From NCBI GenBank assembly GCA_037444685.1, contig JBBILX010000007.1:127107-191106 (forward strand): 64,000 nt of DNA, given 5' to 3'. Position numbers and translations under genes: made by a program. Shown here in pieces: positions 46,662 to 56,296 of the stretch. The first letter of the stretch is position 1. The number at the start of each line of letters is the position of its first letter. The stretch comes from UBA964 sp037444685. GTDB taxonomy: Bacteria; Pseudomonadota; Gammaproteobacteria; Steroidobacterales; Steroidobacteraceae. The notes beneath the pieces are model-generated. The model was not told the DNA's origin and did no database searches. It worked only from the letters and a program-made list of their open reading frames with translations.

Positions 46662-48089
46662 TCAGGCCGCCCGCGCGCTGCTCTGCCGCAGCGCGAACTC
46701 GCCGAGCACCTCGGCGACGCAGGCAATGATCTTCTTCGTGTAGGCGAGGTCGAGGAATTCGTTTGGTCCGTGCGCGTTCGACTGCGGGCCGAGGACGCCC
46801 GTGATCAGGAACTGCGTGTCGGGGAAGCGCTCGCCGAGCATGCCCATGAAGGGGATGCTGCCGCCGCAGCCGAGATGCACGACATCACGACCGAATACCG
46901 TCTGCGAGGCACACTGCATCGCCTGCTCGAGCCAAGGCGCGAACGAGGGCGCATTCCAGCCGTTCATGCCGCTCGCATTCTCGAAGCGGACTTCGGCACC
47001 GAATGGCGGCGCCGCTTCGAGCGCCTCGCGGACGGCGCGCGTCGCCACAGACGCGTCGACGGTCGGCGGCAGCCGGATCGAGAGCTTCACGGCGAGTTCC
47101 GGCAGCAGCACGTTGCCGGCCGAAGCCAGCGGTGGCAGCCCGTCCGCGCCGGTCACCGCGAGCGTGGCCCTCCAGGTGTTGCGGATCAGGAGCTCTTCGG
47201 GATCGGTCGTGAGCGGGCGCGCACCGCTGACTAACGGCAGTTTCGCCGCCACGCCACTGCCGAGGATCCGCGCGGCGCGCACGATCTGTTCGCGCCGGTC
47301 GGCCGGCAGCTCGACGCGCAGGGCCGGAACCGTGATCTCGCCGGTATCGGGATTCTCGATCCGCGACAGCAGCTGCCGCAGCACCATGAACGGGTTCGCG
47401 GCGATGCCCGTGCCCATGCCCGAGTGAACACCCTCGCGCAGCATCCGGATCCGCAGCGTGCCGCCGACCAGGCCACGCAGCGACGTCGTACACCAGAGCT
47501 GCTCGTAGTTGGCGCACTCGGCGTCGAGACAGATGACCAGTGCCGGGGCCGGGAAGTCGGCGCCGAGAGCCGCCAGATGCGCGGGCAGGTCGATACTGCC
47601 GCTCTCCTCGCTCGCCTCGATCAGCACAATGCAGCGCGGCAGGGGCTGGCGCGCCGCCTGCAGCGCCATGACCGCCGACAGGGAACCGAAAACCGCATAG
47701 CCGTCGTCGGCCCCGCCGCGCCCGTAGAGCCGCCCGTCGCGGATCACCGGCTCCCACGGCCCGAGGCCCGGCGACCAGCCCGTGAATTCCGGCTGCTTGT
47801 CGAGGTGCCCGTAGAGCAGCACCGTCTCCGGCAATTGTCCCGGGATGTCGCACAGGAGCAGCGGCGTGCGACCGGGCAGCCTGCGTACGTCGACGCGCAG
47901 ACCGGGAATGGGCTGGGCGCGACACCAGCCGGCCAGCAGCTCGACGGCCCGCTCCATATGACCCTCGGTCTCCCAGTCGGGCGCGAACGCAGGCGACTTG
48001 TTCGGAATCCGGACGTACTGCTCGAGCACGGGCAGGATGGACTCGTCGAACTGACGGTCGATGAAAGACTGGTATCTCGAGGCGCTCAT
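46662..48089 (-). CDS. M20 family zinc peptidase
   Basis: 475 residues. Zinc/catalytic motifs: LLYGHLDKQPEFTGW (first zinc His and nearby Asp), YGRGGADDGYAVFG, EASEESGS (Glu pair), LVICLDAEC and C-terminal GPQSNAHGPNEF (last His). A dimerisation domain lies at about 210-340. It is the M20 dipeptidase/carboxypeptidase type (CNDP-like). No leader, so cytoplasmic. I take ATG 48089 (MSASRYQSFIDRQF), the start just before the first conserved helix. Divergent from the dehydrogenase gene. Confidence 0.93.
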   Translation of the reverse strand: MSASRYQSFIDRQFDESILPVLEQYVRIPNKSPAFAPDWETEGHMERAVELLAGWCRAQPIPGLRVDVRRLPGRTPLLLCDIPGQLPETVLLYGHLDKQPEFTGWSPGLGPWEPVIRDGRLYGRGGADDGYAVFGSLSAVMALQAARQPLPRCIVLIEASEESGSIDLPAHLAALGADFPAPALVICLDAECANYEQLWCTTSLRGLVGGTLRIRMLREGVHSGMGTGIAANPFMVLRQLLSRIENPDTGEITVPALRVELPADRREQIVRAARILGSGVAAKLPLVSGARPLTTDPEELLIRNTWRATLAVTGADGLPPLASAGNVLLPELAVKLSIRLPPTVDASVATRAVREALEAAPPFGAEVRFENASGMNGWNAPSFAPWLEQAMQCASQTVFGRDVVHLGCGGSIPFMGMLGERFPDTQFLITGVLGPQSNAHGPNEFLDLAYTKKIIACVAEVLGEFALRQSSARAA

Positions 48090-48191
48090 GCGCCGATTAT
48101 GCCTGCGCGGACTGCGCGGCGGACGGTCACGATACGGCCCGTCGCCCAGCGCGGGATGGCAGTAAGATGCCGCGCGGCCACGGAGGGGACC

Positions 48192-49226
48192 ATGACCGAT
48201 TTGCCAAAGAGCCAGCTCCAGTATCAACTCGTCAAACAGACCCAGGGCTTCAGCCTGCAACTGCGCGAGGGTGCCCCGCTGCGCGCACCGGGACCGCGTG
48301 AAGTGCTCGTGCGCGTGCGCGCTGCCTCGCTGAATCGGCGGGACCTCGGCATCCGTTCCGGCGCCTACCCGGTCGGCCCACGCGAGATGCTGGTGCCACT
48401 GTCGGACGGCGCCGGCGAAGTCGTGGCGGTCGGCAGCGAAGTGATGCGCTTTCGGCCGGGCGACCGCGTTGTGGCGATCTTCTTCCAGCGCTGGCTGCAC
48501 GGGCGTCCGGGCCGCGAAGTCATGGGCTCGGCACTCGGCGGTGCCGTCGACGGCATGCTCGCCCAGTACGTCACCCTGCACGAGGATGGCCTCGTCCCGT
48601 TCCCCACTCACCTCTCTTATGAGCAGGCCTCGACGCTGCCCTGCGCGGCAGTGACCGCATGGAGCGGGCTCGTGACCAGGGGCCGCATGCAGCCCGGCGA
48701 CCACGTGCTGCTGCAGGGCACCGGCGGTGTGTCGGTGTTCGGCCTGCAGTTTGCGATCGCGGCGGGCGCGCGCGCCTTCATCACGAGCTCGAATGACGCG
48801 AAACTCGCGCGCGCTCGCGATCTCGGCGCTGCCGGCACCGTCAACTACCGCAGCCGGCCCGATTGGGGTGCAGCGATCCGTGAACTGACCGCCGGGATCG
48901 GCGCGCACCAGATCCTCGAGGTCGGTGGTGCCGGAACGCTGGCGCAGTCGTTGGCTGCCGTAGGCAGCGGCGGGCACATCGCGCTGATCGGGGGCCTGTC
49001 GGGCTTCGGCGGCGAGATACCGGCCGTGGCGCTGATCGGGCGCAATGCGAGCGTCACGGGCATCACGGTCGGCTCGCGGACCGACTTCGAAGCGATGAAC
49101 GCCTTCATCGCCGCGCATCGGATCGAGCCCGTGATCGACCGCGTCTTCGACTTCGCCGAGGCGGCGGCGGCCTACGCGTACATGGAGACCGGCAGTCACT
49201 TCGGCAAGATCGTGATCCGGGTCTGA
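48192..49226 (+). CDS. zinc-less medium-chain NAD(P)-dependent alcohol dehydrogenase/quinone-reductase-like protein
   Basis: 344 residues of the MDR fold. GroES-like N-terminus LVRVRAASLNRRDLGIRSG and the VLLQGTGGVSVFGLQFA nucleotide-binding region are clear. Structural zinc cysteines are absent and the catalytic zinc ligand pattern is not evident, so it resembles quinone reductases or zinc-independent members. Start ATG 48192 after GGAGGGGACC. The C-terminus TGSHFGKIVIRV is typical. Substrate unknown. Confidence 0.9.
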   Translation: MTDLPKSQLQYQLVKQTQGFSLQLREGAPLRAPGPREVLVRVRAASLNRRDLGIRSGAYPVGPREMLVPLSDGAGEVVAVGSEVMRFRPGDRVVAIFFQRWLHGRPGREVMGSALGGAVDGMLAQYVTLHEDGLVPFPTHLSYEQASTLPCAAVTAWSGLVTRGRMQPGDHVLLQGTGGVSVFGLQFAIAAGARAFITSSNDAKLARARDLGAAGTVNYRSRPDWGAAIRELTAGIGAHQILEVGGAGTLAQSLAAVGSGGHIALIGGLSGFGGEIPAVALIGRNASVTGITVGSRTDFEAMNAFIAAHRIEPVIDRVFDFAEAAAAYAYMETGSHFGKIVIRV

Positions 49227-49341
49227 CCCGACTCGCCATTCGCGATCGATTCGACGACGAACCGGGTCGCCGGCCGCAGCGAAGCCGGCATGTACAGAGG
49301 GTGCTTCGAGCGCGAAGGCGGCTGGGTGGGCGGACGCCCGA

Positions 49342-51909
49342 TCAGCGCGGCCGGCGCGTCCCGCGCAGTGGTTGGGCCTCCAGAGGATTCTCGGGCCAAT
49401 AGTGCTTTGGATAGCGGCCGCGCATGACCTTGCGGACCTCCGCGTAGGCATTGCGCCAGAAGCTCGCGAGATCGCGCGTCACCTGCAGCGGGCGCTGCGC
49501 CGGCGACAGCAGACGGAAGCTCAGCGGCACGCGTCCGCCGCCAATCACGGGAGTCGTGGCGAGACCGAACACCTCCTGCAGGCGCATCTCGGCGACCGGC
49601 GCGAGATCGTCGACGTAGTCGATCCGCGCGCGGGTGCCGGCCGGCAGCGCAACGTGAGTCGGTGCCAGCGCGTCGAGCTGCCGCAGCCGCTCGTGGCCGA
49701 GCCGGCCTCGCAACGCCTCGAGCAGCGGTACGCGTGCGAGCTGGCTGCGTCGCATCACGCCCGTGAGCCACGGCGCGAGCCAATCCTCGAGGCCATCGAG
49801 CAGGGCCTCATCGGTGAACTCCGGCCAGTCGGCAGCTGGAAGAGGCAGCGCGCCCGGACCGGCAAGGCCCCGCACGAAGCGCACCCGCGCGACGAACTGT
49901 CGGCTCTCCTCGTCCCACGGCAGCACCTCGAGCCCCAGCGACCGGATGCCCTGCAGCATCGCGCGCAGCGCGAGCTCGGCCGGCGGCGAGCCCAGCGGCT
50001 TCTCGTCGAGCACGAGCTCGTCGAGCCGCTCGACGCGCCGCGCCACGACGGCCTCCTCGCGCACCGACCACTCGACCTCCGTACGCCGCACGATCCGCTC
50101 GCCCCAGGCAGCCTCGATCTCCGCGCGCTCGAGCGACGCCGCGAGCCGGATCCGTCCCTCGCGATCGCGGTCATCGACGTCAATGGCGACGATGAACTCG
50201 GCGCGCGCGAGCGCGTCGGCGGAGACGAACTCGACGCCGCGGCCGCTGCTCAGCGCATACCGCGAGGCGCTTCCCGGGCGCCGCCGACCGATCCGATCGG
50301 GATAGGCCGCCGCCAGCAGCAACCCTGCAGAGGCATGATGCGGCAGGCCCGCCAGCGGGCGGGCGCGTTGCTCGGCGCGTGCCATGAGCCGGGTCAGCTG
50401 CGCGGCGATGCGCCGCACGCGCCGCAGTGTGGCCGGATCACCGCTGCCGTCGCGCAGCAGCGCGAGGCGCGTGGCGATGTCGGCATCGCCGCCGCGCAGC
50501 AGGTCGCGTTCGGACAGCAATGCGGCGAGATCCGCGCCGAGCTCGAGCGCCCCGTGGGCAGCAGCGACCTCGAGCATCTGCGCAAGCCGCGGATGCGTCG
50601 GCAGCGCGGCGAGCTCGCGCCCATGCGCCAACAGGCGACCTGCTTCGTCGATCGCACCGAGCCGCCGCAGCAGGTCGCGGGCCACGGCCAGCGTGGCCGC
50701 AGGGGGTGGATCGAGCCAGCGCAACGCGCTACCGGATCCGTCGCCCCAGCGGGCGAGTTCGAGCGCAAGCGGTGCGAGGTCGGACTCGAGGATCTCCGCG
50801 GGCGTGGTCGCGGCAAGACTGCGTTGACTGCCCTCGCTCCAAAGCCGATAGCAGATGCCCGCCGCGACGCGCCCCGCCCGGCCCGCGCGCTGTTCGGCCG
50901 CGGTGCGCGAGATGCGCTGCGTTTCGAGCCGGCTCATCCCCGTACCCGGATCGAACCGGCTGCGTCGCACGAGTCCGCTGTCGATGACGATGCGAATGCC
51001 TGGAATCGTCAGGCTGGTCTCGGCGATGTTCGTCGCGAGGATCACACGTCGCCTGCCCTCCGGAGCGGGCTGCAGCGCCGCATCCTGCGCGGCGGCGTCG
51101 AGTTCGCCGTAGAGCGGCAGCACGCGCGGCCAAGCCGACTCGCGGGCCGCGCCGTCATCCTGCAGCATGGCCGCGACGCGGCGGATCTCGGCCGCACCCG
51201 GCAGGAACACCAGCATGTCGCCGGGCGATTCGCCGAGCGCGCGGCGGATCGCCTGTGCGACCGCGCGCTCCGGCGGGTCCGGTCCGCCCGGCAGTAACGG
51301 CAGTCCACGGCCGACGTAGCGCACGTCGACGGGAAAACTGCGCCCCGCGGCCGTCACGCGCGGGGCCGGCGTCAGCGCACCACCGAGCAGGGCCGCGACG
51401 GCGGCGCCATCGAGCGTCGCCGACATGACCAGCAAGCGCAGGTCGAGGCCGAGCGCAGCACGCGCGTCGAGACAGAGCGCGAGACCCAGATCGGCCTGCA
51501 GGCTACGCTCGTGGAATTCGTCGAAGATCACGGCCGCGACACCTTCGAGTGCGGGGTCGCTCTGCAGCATCCGGGTGAGCACGCCCTCCGTGACGACCTC
51601 GATGCGCGTCTCGCGGCCGACCCGCGTCTCGAAGCGCGTGCGGAAACCGACGGTGCGACCCACGGGCTCACCGAGGGTCTGCGCCATCCGCGCCGCGACC
51701 GCGCGCGCCGCGATCCGCCGCGGCTCGAGCATCAGCAGGCGTCGCCCACGCACCCACGGCTCCCGCAGCAGCGCCAGCGGCACGACGGTGCTCTTGCCAG
51801 CGCCGGGCGGCGCCTCGAGGACGGCGGAGTCGGCGCGCGCGAGCGCCGCGCGCAGCGCGGGCAACGCCGCGTCGATTGGCAGGCCGGACTGGAATTCCGT
51901 GGACGTCAT
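49342..51909 (-). CDS. hrpB: ATP-dependent helicase HrpB
   Basis: 855 residues, DExH helicase of the DEAH/RHA group. Walker A APPGAGKST (33-41), DEFH box VIFDEFHERSLQ, motif III LLVMSATLDGAAVA, FLPGAAEIR, LATNIAETSLTIPGI and QRAGRAGRVAAGICYRLW. The C-terminal region contains the HrpB-specific LAEDGRGV-like equivalents. It is distinct from HrpA by length. RNA or DNA substrate unknown. ATG 51909 is preferred over 51948, which overlaps the divergent hydrolase start region. Confidence 0.94.
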   Translation of the reverse strand: MTSTEFQSGLPIDAALPALRAALARADSAVLEAPPGAGKSTVVPLALLREPWVRGRRLLMLEPRRIAARAVAARMAQTLGEPVGRTVGFRTRFETRVGRETRIEVVTEGVLTRMLQSDPALEGVAAVIFDEFHERSLQADLGLALCLDARAALGLDLRLLVMSATLDGAAVAALLGGALTPAPRVTAAGRSFPVDVRYVGRGLPLLPGGPDPPERAVAQAIRRALGESPGDMLVFLPGAAEIRRVAAMLQDDGAARESAWPRVLPLYGELDAAAQDAALQPAPEGRRRVILATNIAETSLTIPGIRIVIDSGLVRRSRFDPGTGMSRLETQRISRTAAEQRAGRAGRVAAGICYRLWSEGSQRSLAATTPAEILESDLAPLALELARWGDGSGSALRWLDPPPAATLAVARDLLRRLGAIDEAGRLLAHGRELAALPTHPRLAQMLEVAAAHGALELGADLAALLSERDLLRGGDADIATRLALLRDGSGDPATLRRVRRIAAQLTRLMARAEQRARPLAGLPHHASAGLLLAAAYPDRIGRRRPGSASRYALSSGRGVEFVSADALARAEFIVAIDVDDRDREGRIRLAASLERAEIEAAWGERIVRRTEVEWSVREEAVVARRVERLDELVLDEKPLGSPPAELALRAMLQGIRSLGLEVLPWDEESRQFVARVRFVRGLAGPGALPLPAADWPEFTDEALLDGLEDWLAPWLTGVMRRSQLARVPLLEALRGRLGHERLRQLDALAPTHVALPAGTRARIDYVDDLAPVAEMRLQEVFGLATTPVIGGGRVPLSFRLLSPAQRPLQVTRDLASFWRNAYAEVRKVMRGRYPKHYWPENPLEAQPLRGTRRPR

Positions 51910-51947
51910 CGCTGCTCGTGTTGCGTGACGGGCCGCGATTGTATGCA

Positions 51948-52955
51948 ATGGCGCGGATGCGCATCCTGAAGTCGCTGCTGCTCGGTGTCGTGGCGCTCAT
52001 CGGAGCGCTCTGGCTCGCGCTGATGGCCTACGCTTACTGGCCGGGTCCGCCCGAGGTTCCGGTGGCCTCGCTCGCCGCGCCCGAGGACCGTTTCGTCGTG
52101 GTCGACGGCTTGCGGCTGCGCTACCGCGAGTGGGGCATCGCGGGGCCCGACCGGCCGACCCTGATACTGATCCACGGATTCGCGAACTCGCTGCAGAGTT
52201 TCCGTCTGCTCGCGCCGCGGCTGGCCGACTGCTGCCGCGTCGTCGCGCTCGACCTGCCCGGCTACGGCCTGTCCGCCAAACCCGTCGATCACGACTACCA
52301 CAACGGACCGCAGGCCGAGGTCGTGATCCGCGCCGCGCACTCGCTCGGCCTCGACCGTCCCATCTACGTCGGCCACTCGCTCGGCGGCGCGATCGCGCTA
52401 CAGGCCGCCGTGCGCGACCCGGAAGCGCGCGGCCTCGTGCTGCTGAACCCGGGCATCCTGAGCACCGGCGTGCCAAAGATCGTGCAGGTAACACTGCCGC
52501 CCCTGCCGCGGCTGTCGGCCCGCCTGTTCGCGAGCCGCGAGTTCCGCGGCGAGTTCCTGCGCAAGTCCTACGTCGACCCGTCGATCGTCACCGACCAGGT
52601 CCTCGACGAAGTGATGCTCGCGGCGCGCAGCGAGGGCTACATGGCGGGCATGACCTCGCTGATGCAGCAATACGAGGAAGGCGCCGAGATCGCGCTCGCG
52701 GCCGACGTGCGCGTGCCGGTCCTGATCCCCTGGGGCAACCAGGACCGCAACAAGCCGGCGAGCGAGGCCGACACGCTGCAGCGGCTGCTGCCCGGTTCGA
52801 AGCTCGTCCGCTTCGACGACGCCGGGCATTACGTGCACGAGGAACAGCCGGACGGCGTCGCGACCGCGATCGACGCCTGGCTCGCCACCCTGCCCGCCCC
52901 GGCCGCTGCTACGATGCCGGCAGTCCCGAGCACGTCTGGAGCAGCGCCGCCCTGA
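51948..52955 (+). CDS. alpha/beta hydrolase with N-terminal membrane anchor
   Basis: 335 residues. The N-terminus ILKSLLLGVVALIGALWLAL is a membrane helix or uncleaved signal. The hydrolase core has oxyanion LIHGFANSLQSF, LDLPGYGLS, the nucleophile elbow GHSLGG (Ser144), acid WGNQDR and histidine DDAGHYVHEE, so the Ser-Asp-His triad is complete. Lipase/esterase or epoxide-hydrolase-like; substrate unknown. ATG 51957 is an alternative start. The next gene begins inside its stop codon if CTG is used. Confidence 0.9.
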   Translation: MARMRILKSLLLGVVALIGALWLALMAYAYWPGPPEVPVASLAAPEDRFVVVDGLRLRYREWGIAGPDRPTLILIHGFANSLQSFRLLAPRLADCCRVVALDLPGYGLSAKPVDHDYHNGPQAEVVIRAAHSLGLDRPIYVGHSLGGAIALQAAVRDPEARGLVLLNPGILSTGVPKIVQVTLPPLPRLSARLFASREFRGEFLRKSYVDPSIVTDQVLDEVMLAARSEGYMAGMTSLMQQYEEGAEIALAADVRVPVLIPWGNQDRNKPASEADTLQRLLPGSKLVRFDDAGHYVHEEQPDGVATAIDAWLATLPAPAAATMPAVPSTSGAAPP

Positions 52956-53833
52956 GAACCGACAACAGCCGCCGCAGCAGCAACATCGAGGACCGGCGCG
53001 GCATGACACCGACGCGCGGCGGCGCGGGCCTCAAGCTCGGCCTCGGCGGAACCTTGATCGCGCTGGCGGCGGCCTGGTTCCTCGGCATCGACCCGCGCAT
53101 GCTGATGGGCGCGATGCAGGCCGCGCAGCAACTGCCCGGCGCCGGTGCCGCGGCGCCGGCACAGGAGGTGGCCGCTGGCACGCCGCAGGATGCGGCCGGC
53201 GACTGGATGGCCGCCGTGCTCGGCGACACCGAAGACACCTGGGGCCAGATCTTCGCAAGCGGTGGCGCGCAGTACGTGCCGCCGACGCTCGTGCTGTTCG
53301 ACGACGCGGTCAACTCCGGTTGTGGCAGCGCGAGCGCCGGCGCCGGTCCGTTCTACTGCCCGGCCGACCAGAAGATCTACATCGACCTCGATTTCTACCG
53401 CGAGCTCGAGACGCAGTTCCAGGCGCCCGGCGACTTCGCGCGCGCCTATGTGCTGGCCCACGAGGTTGGCCACCGCGTCCAGACCGTCCTCGGCACCTCG
53501 AAGCAGGTCCGCGAGGCGCAGGCGCGCAGCAACGAGACTCGGCGCAACCAGCTGCAGGTCATGATGGAACTGCAGGCCGACTGCTACGCCGGCATCTGGG
53601 CGCACCACGCGAACCGCTCGCGCCAGATCCTCGAGAGCGGCGATGTCGACGAAGCGCTCGGCGCGGCCGCGGCGGTCGGCGACGACACGATCCAGCGCCG
53701 CGTGCAGGGCCAGGTCGTGCCCGAATCGTTCACGCACGGCTCGGCGATGCAGCGCGCCGAGTGGTTCCGCCGCGGCCTCGACAGCGGCAGCATGCAGGCC
53801 TGCGACACGTTCAGCCGGAGCCCCGGAGCATGA
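52952..53833 (+). CDS. neutral zinc metallopeptidase (YpfJ family)
   Basis: Zinc motif AHEVGHRVQ (first His residue 170 with CTG start), a downstream Glu in MMELQADCYAGIWAHH, and YCPADQKIYIDLDFYRELE before it. A membrane helix is at about residues 27-43. It fits the YpfJ/DUF1344-like neutral zinc metallopeptidase family. The family usually opens with a segment like RRSSNIEDRRG, which here is encoded upstream of the first ATG (53003). No ATG, GTG or TTG precedes it in frame, so the likely start is CTG 52952, overlapping the hydrolase stop. If ATG 53003 is used the protein lacks 17 residues. The FKBP gene overlaps its stop. Confidence 0.88.
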   Translation: MRTDNSRRSSNIEDRRGMTPTRGGAGLKLGLGGTLIALAAAWFLGIDPRMLMGAMQAAQQLPGAGAAAPAQEVAAGTPQDAAGDWMAAVLGDTEDTWGQIFASGGAQYVPPTLVLFDDAVNSGCGSASAGAGPFYCPADQKIYIDLDFYRELETQFQAPGDFARAYVLAHEVGHRVQTVLGTSKQVREAQARSNETRRNQLQVMMELQADCYAGIWAHHANRSRQILESGDVDEALGAAAAVGDDTIQRRVQGQVVPESFTHGSAMQRAEWFRRGLDSGSMQACDTFSRSPGA

Positions 53834-54561
53834 CGATGCAGGCATGGCGCGCCGGGCGCGCACCCCGGTTCGCAGCAGCGATCGTCGCGCTGTGCGCCAG
53901 CTCCGCGCTGCCGCGCGCGCAGGCTGCCGAAACGCCGCGAGCCGCAGAGCCCCCGGCCGTCGACGCGGAAGCGAGCTATCGTTTCGGGTTGAGCTTCGGT
54001 GAACAACTGCGTCGCTTCGGCATCAGCACTGAGTTGTCGCTGGCGGACCTGTCGCGCGGCGTCGCCGATGCGCTGGCCGGCAAGGCCGTGTCCGAGGCGG
54101 ACATGCAGCAATTGGGCGCCTTCCTCGACGGCGTACGACAGCGCGTCGCGAGCCGGAATCGCGACGCGGCGCAGCAGTTCCTCTCGAGCAATGCCAAGGC
54201 GAAGGGCGTGCGCAGCACCGCCTCGGGCCTGCAGTACCGCGTGCTCGCGGCCGGCAACGCGCGCAGTCCGCTGCCCATGGCCGCCAGCCAGGTCACGGTG
54301 CACTACCGCGGCACGCTGCTCGACGGCAGCGAGTTCGACAGCTCCTACCGGCGGGGCCAGCCGGCCACGTTCGGCGTCGATGGGGTCATAAAGGGATGGC
54401 AGGAGGCGCTCGTGATGATGCGCCCGGGCGCGAAATGGGAGTTGTTCATCCCGCCGGACCTGGCCTACGGCGATGCCGCGCCGCCCACCATTCCGCCCGG
54501 CTCGCTGTTGCGGTTCGAAGTCGAGCTGCTCGCGGTCAGCAGCCCGGCCGGCACGCGCTGA
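53830..54561 (+). CDS. FKBP-type peptidyl-prolyl cis-trans isomerase, exported
   Basis: 243 residues. Signal peptide (about 1-32, VALCASSALPRAQA), FkpA/Mip-like N-terminal dimerisation helices (about 40-125), then the FKBP domain: VTVHYRGTLLDGSEFDSSY, GVIKGWQEALVMMRPGAKWELFIPPDLAYG, and IPPGSLLRFEVELL. It catalyses proline isomerisation on periplasmic proteins and may act as a chaperone. Overlaps the metallopeptidase stop by four bases (ATGA). Confidence 0.93.
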   Translation: MTMQAWRAGRAPRFAAAIVALCASSALPRAQAAETPRAAEPPAVDAEASYRFGLSFGEQLRRFGISTELSLADLSRGVADALAGKAVSEADMQQLGAFLDGVRQRVASRNRDAAQQFLSSNAKAKGVRSTASGLQYRVLAAGNARSPLPMAASQVTVHYRGTLLDGSEFDSSYRRGQPATFGVDGVIKGWQEALVMMRPGAKWELFIPPDLAYGDAAPPTIPPGSLLRFEVELLAVSSPAGTR

Positions 54562-54631
54562 TCAGTTCCGCGCGCTGCGTGGGCTCGCGCGGGGCGGACC
54601 GGCGCGCGAGGCGCCGGCCACCCGGGCGGGC

Positions 54632-54835
54632 TCAGCCGCCTGCCGCTTCCTTGTTCTGCGCGATCCAGACCAGCGCCGCATCGATATCGGCGAGTTCGGC
54701 TGCGGAGAGGCCCGCAATCCGGCCGCCACCCGCTTCGGCGCGCAGGCGATCCATTTCCGTCTGCGAAACCTTGTGGACCCACACGAGTCCGCGGCGCACC
54801 TTGGACGTGAACTTCTGCTGCTTTTCGTCGTTCAT
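54632..54835 (-). CDS. small protein of unknown function
   Basis: 67 residues (MNDEKQQKFTSKVRRGL ... LADIDAALVWIAQNKEAAGG). A GAGGAGAGG ribosome site lies just upstream. No membrane segment; basic N-terminal half and a helical C-terminal half. I do not recognise the family. It is convergent with the FKBP gene and co-directional with the DUF423 gene upstream (47 bases), so it may be the end of that operon. Confidence 0.65.
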   Translation of the reverse strand: MNDEKQQKFTSKVRRGLVWVHKVSQTEMDRLRAEAGGGRIAGLSAAELADIDAALVWIAQNKEAAGG

Positions 54836-54882
54836 CGAACCCTCTCCTCAACCAACGGCTGTAACCGTCGCAGTATGAGGCG

Positions 54883-55299
54883 TCAGGCCGCGTCTGGCGA
54901 GCGGCGCTCGCGCAGCAGCGAAACGGCGAAGAGGATCCAGGCGAGCATGAATGACGTCCCGCCCAGCGGCGCGACCATGCCGAACCAGCGCGGCGCACCG
55001 AAGGTCAGCGCGTAGATGCTGCCGCAGAACAGCGCAAGGCCGAGCAGCAGCAGGCGGGCACTCCAGCGCCGCAGCGCATCGTCGTGCCGCGCGCGCACCA
55101 GCGTCAGCAGGAACAGCCCGAGCGAGTGGAAGAACTGGTAGGCGACGCCGGTCTCGAAGGATTCGAAGCGCGCCGGAGGCAGCACGGGCTTGAGCGCGTG
55201 GGTGCCGAAAGCGCCGAGCATGGTCGCGAGCGCCAGCGACAGCGCAGCGAACGCGAGCCAGCGGTTGACGGGCACGGCCATCGCCGATTGGGCGGTCAT
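54883..55299 (-). CDS. DUF423 membrane protein
   Basis: 138 residues with four hydrophobic helices. Family features: FAALSLALATMLGAFGTHAL, FETGVAYQFFHSLGLFLL and FCGSIYALTFGAPRWFGMVAPLGG. Function unknown. The ATG at 55299 lies 7 bases after the prenyltransferase stop, making an operon likely. Confidence 0.93.
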   Translation of the reverse strand: MTAQSAMAVPVNRWLAFAALSLALATMLGAFGTHALKPVLPPARFESFETGVAYQFFHSLGLFLLTLVRARHDDALRRWSARLLLLGLALFCGSIYALTFGAPRWFGMVAPLGGTSFMLAWILFAVSLLRERRSPDAA

Positions 55300-55306
55300 G
55301 CGCCGA

Positions 55307-56296
55307 TCATAGACTACGCGCGATGATCCAGCCGGCCACCCACAGGCTGCCGAGCGCATGCGTGCGCAAGGTGCCTTCGATCGCGGCGCGCAGCGCGGAC
55401 CGCGCCGCGCTCGGCGCGACGATGGCACTGGACTGGCGCCAGGCAAGCGCCGCAAGCACGGCCGGCAACAGCAGCACGAGCGGGTGCAGCGCCTCGCGCA
55501 ACACCACGACGAGCAGCGCAAGCACGGCGCCCACCTGCAGCGCGCGGTAGATCCACAGCGTCGCTGTGAGGCCGAAGCGCACCGGCAAGGTGCGCTTGCC
55601 GGCCGCAGCGTCGGCGTCGACGTCCGGCACTTCGTTGATCAGCAGGATGGCCGTGACCCATAGCGTGGTGGGCAACGCGACCCAGGCGCCGGTGACGTCG
55701 ACCTGGCCCGACTGCAGCCAGGCCGCGGCGACACCGGGCAGCAAGCCGAAGGCCAGCGCGACGGCGAGTTCGCCGAGACCGCGCGAGGCGAGCGCGAATG
55801 GCCGCAGCGAGTACGCCACGCCGAGCACGATGCCCGCGGCACCCAGCCAGAGGATGGCCGGCCCGCGCAGCGCGAGCAGTGCGAAGCCCGGCAGCAGCGC
55901 GAGCAACAGCAGCGCGATGCCCCACTGGCGCATCTGCGCGACGCTCAGCACGCCGTTCTGGATGAAGCGGGAGCCGCCCGTATACGGATAGATGCGACCG
56001 GAGTTCAGTCGATCGGTGCCGCCGATGTCGTCGCCGACGTCGTTGAGCACGTTGGCGGCCGCGTGCAGCAGCACGACGCCGATCAACGCGCACAGAGCCG
56101 GCCACCAGTCGACGATGCCGGCCTGGCTCGCGCCCCAGGCCGTGCCGACGATGACGGGCATTGCGGATGCCGTCAGGAACGGCGGGCGGGTCGCCAGCAA
56201 CAGTCGCCGCACCGCCGCGCCGAAGCCCGGTCCGCCCAGCAGCGATACCGTCGGCTCCATGGGTTCGGCTGCGTGTTGCCGTTGCGCTGCCATCAT
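55307..56296 (-). CDS. UbiA-superfamily prenyltransferase (MenA-like)
   Basis: 329 residues, about eight to nine membrane helices. Diphosphate/Mg motifs LNDVGDDIGGTDRLNSG (first Asp-rich) and NEVPDVDADAAAGKRTLPV (second) match UbiA enzymes; the layout and NDxxDxxxGTD-like first motif resemble MenA (1,4-dihydroxy-2-naphthoate prenyltransferase). It attaches a prenyl chain to an aromatic acceptor. It starts 33 bases after the TolC-like gene of the sulfide operon, so it may be co-transcribed. No other menaquinone genes are here, so the acceptor is uncertain. Confidence 0.85.
   Translation of the reverse strand: MMAAQRQHAAEPMEPTVSLLGGPGFGAAVRRLLLATRPPFLTASAMPVIVGTAWGASQAGIVDWWPALCALIGVVLLHAAANVLNDVGDDIGGTDRLNSGRIYPYTGGSRFIQNGVLSVAQMRQWGIALLLLALLPGFALLALRGPAILWLGAAGIVLGVAYSLRPFALASRGLGELAVALAFGLLPGVAAAWLQSGQVDVTGAWVALPTTLWVTAILLINEVPDVDADAAAGKRTLPVRFGLTATLWIYRALQVGAVLALLVVVLREALHPLVLLLPAVLAALAWRQSSAIVAPSAARSALRAAIEGTLRTHALGSLWVAGWIIARSL

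Noticed and set aside
49196..49341. Minus-strand open frame with peptide-like end (RFVVESIANGESGQTRITILPK) after hrpB
   Set aside because: It has no good start or ribosome site, overlaps the dehydrogenase 3' end and shows no recognisable family; likely chance in a GC-rich context.
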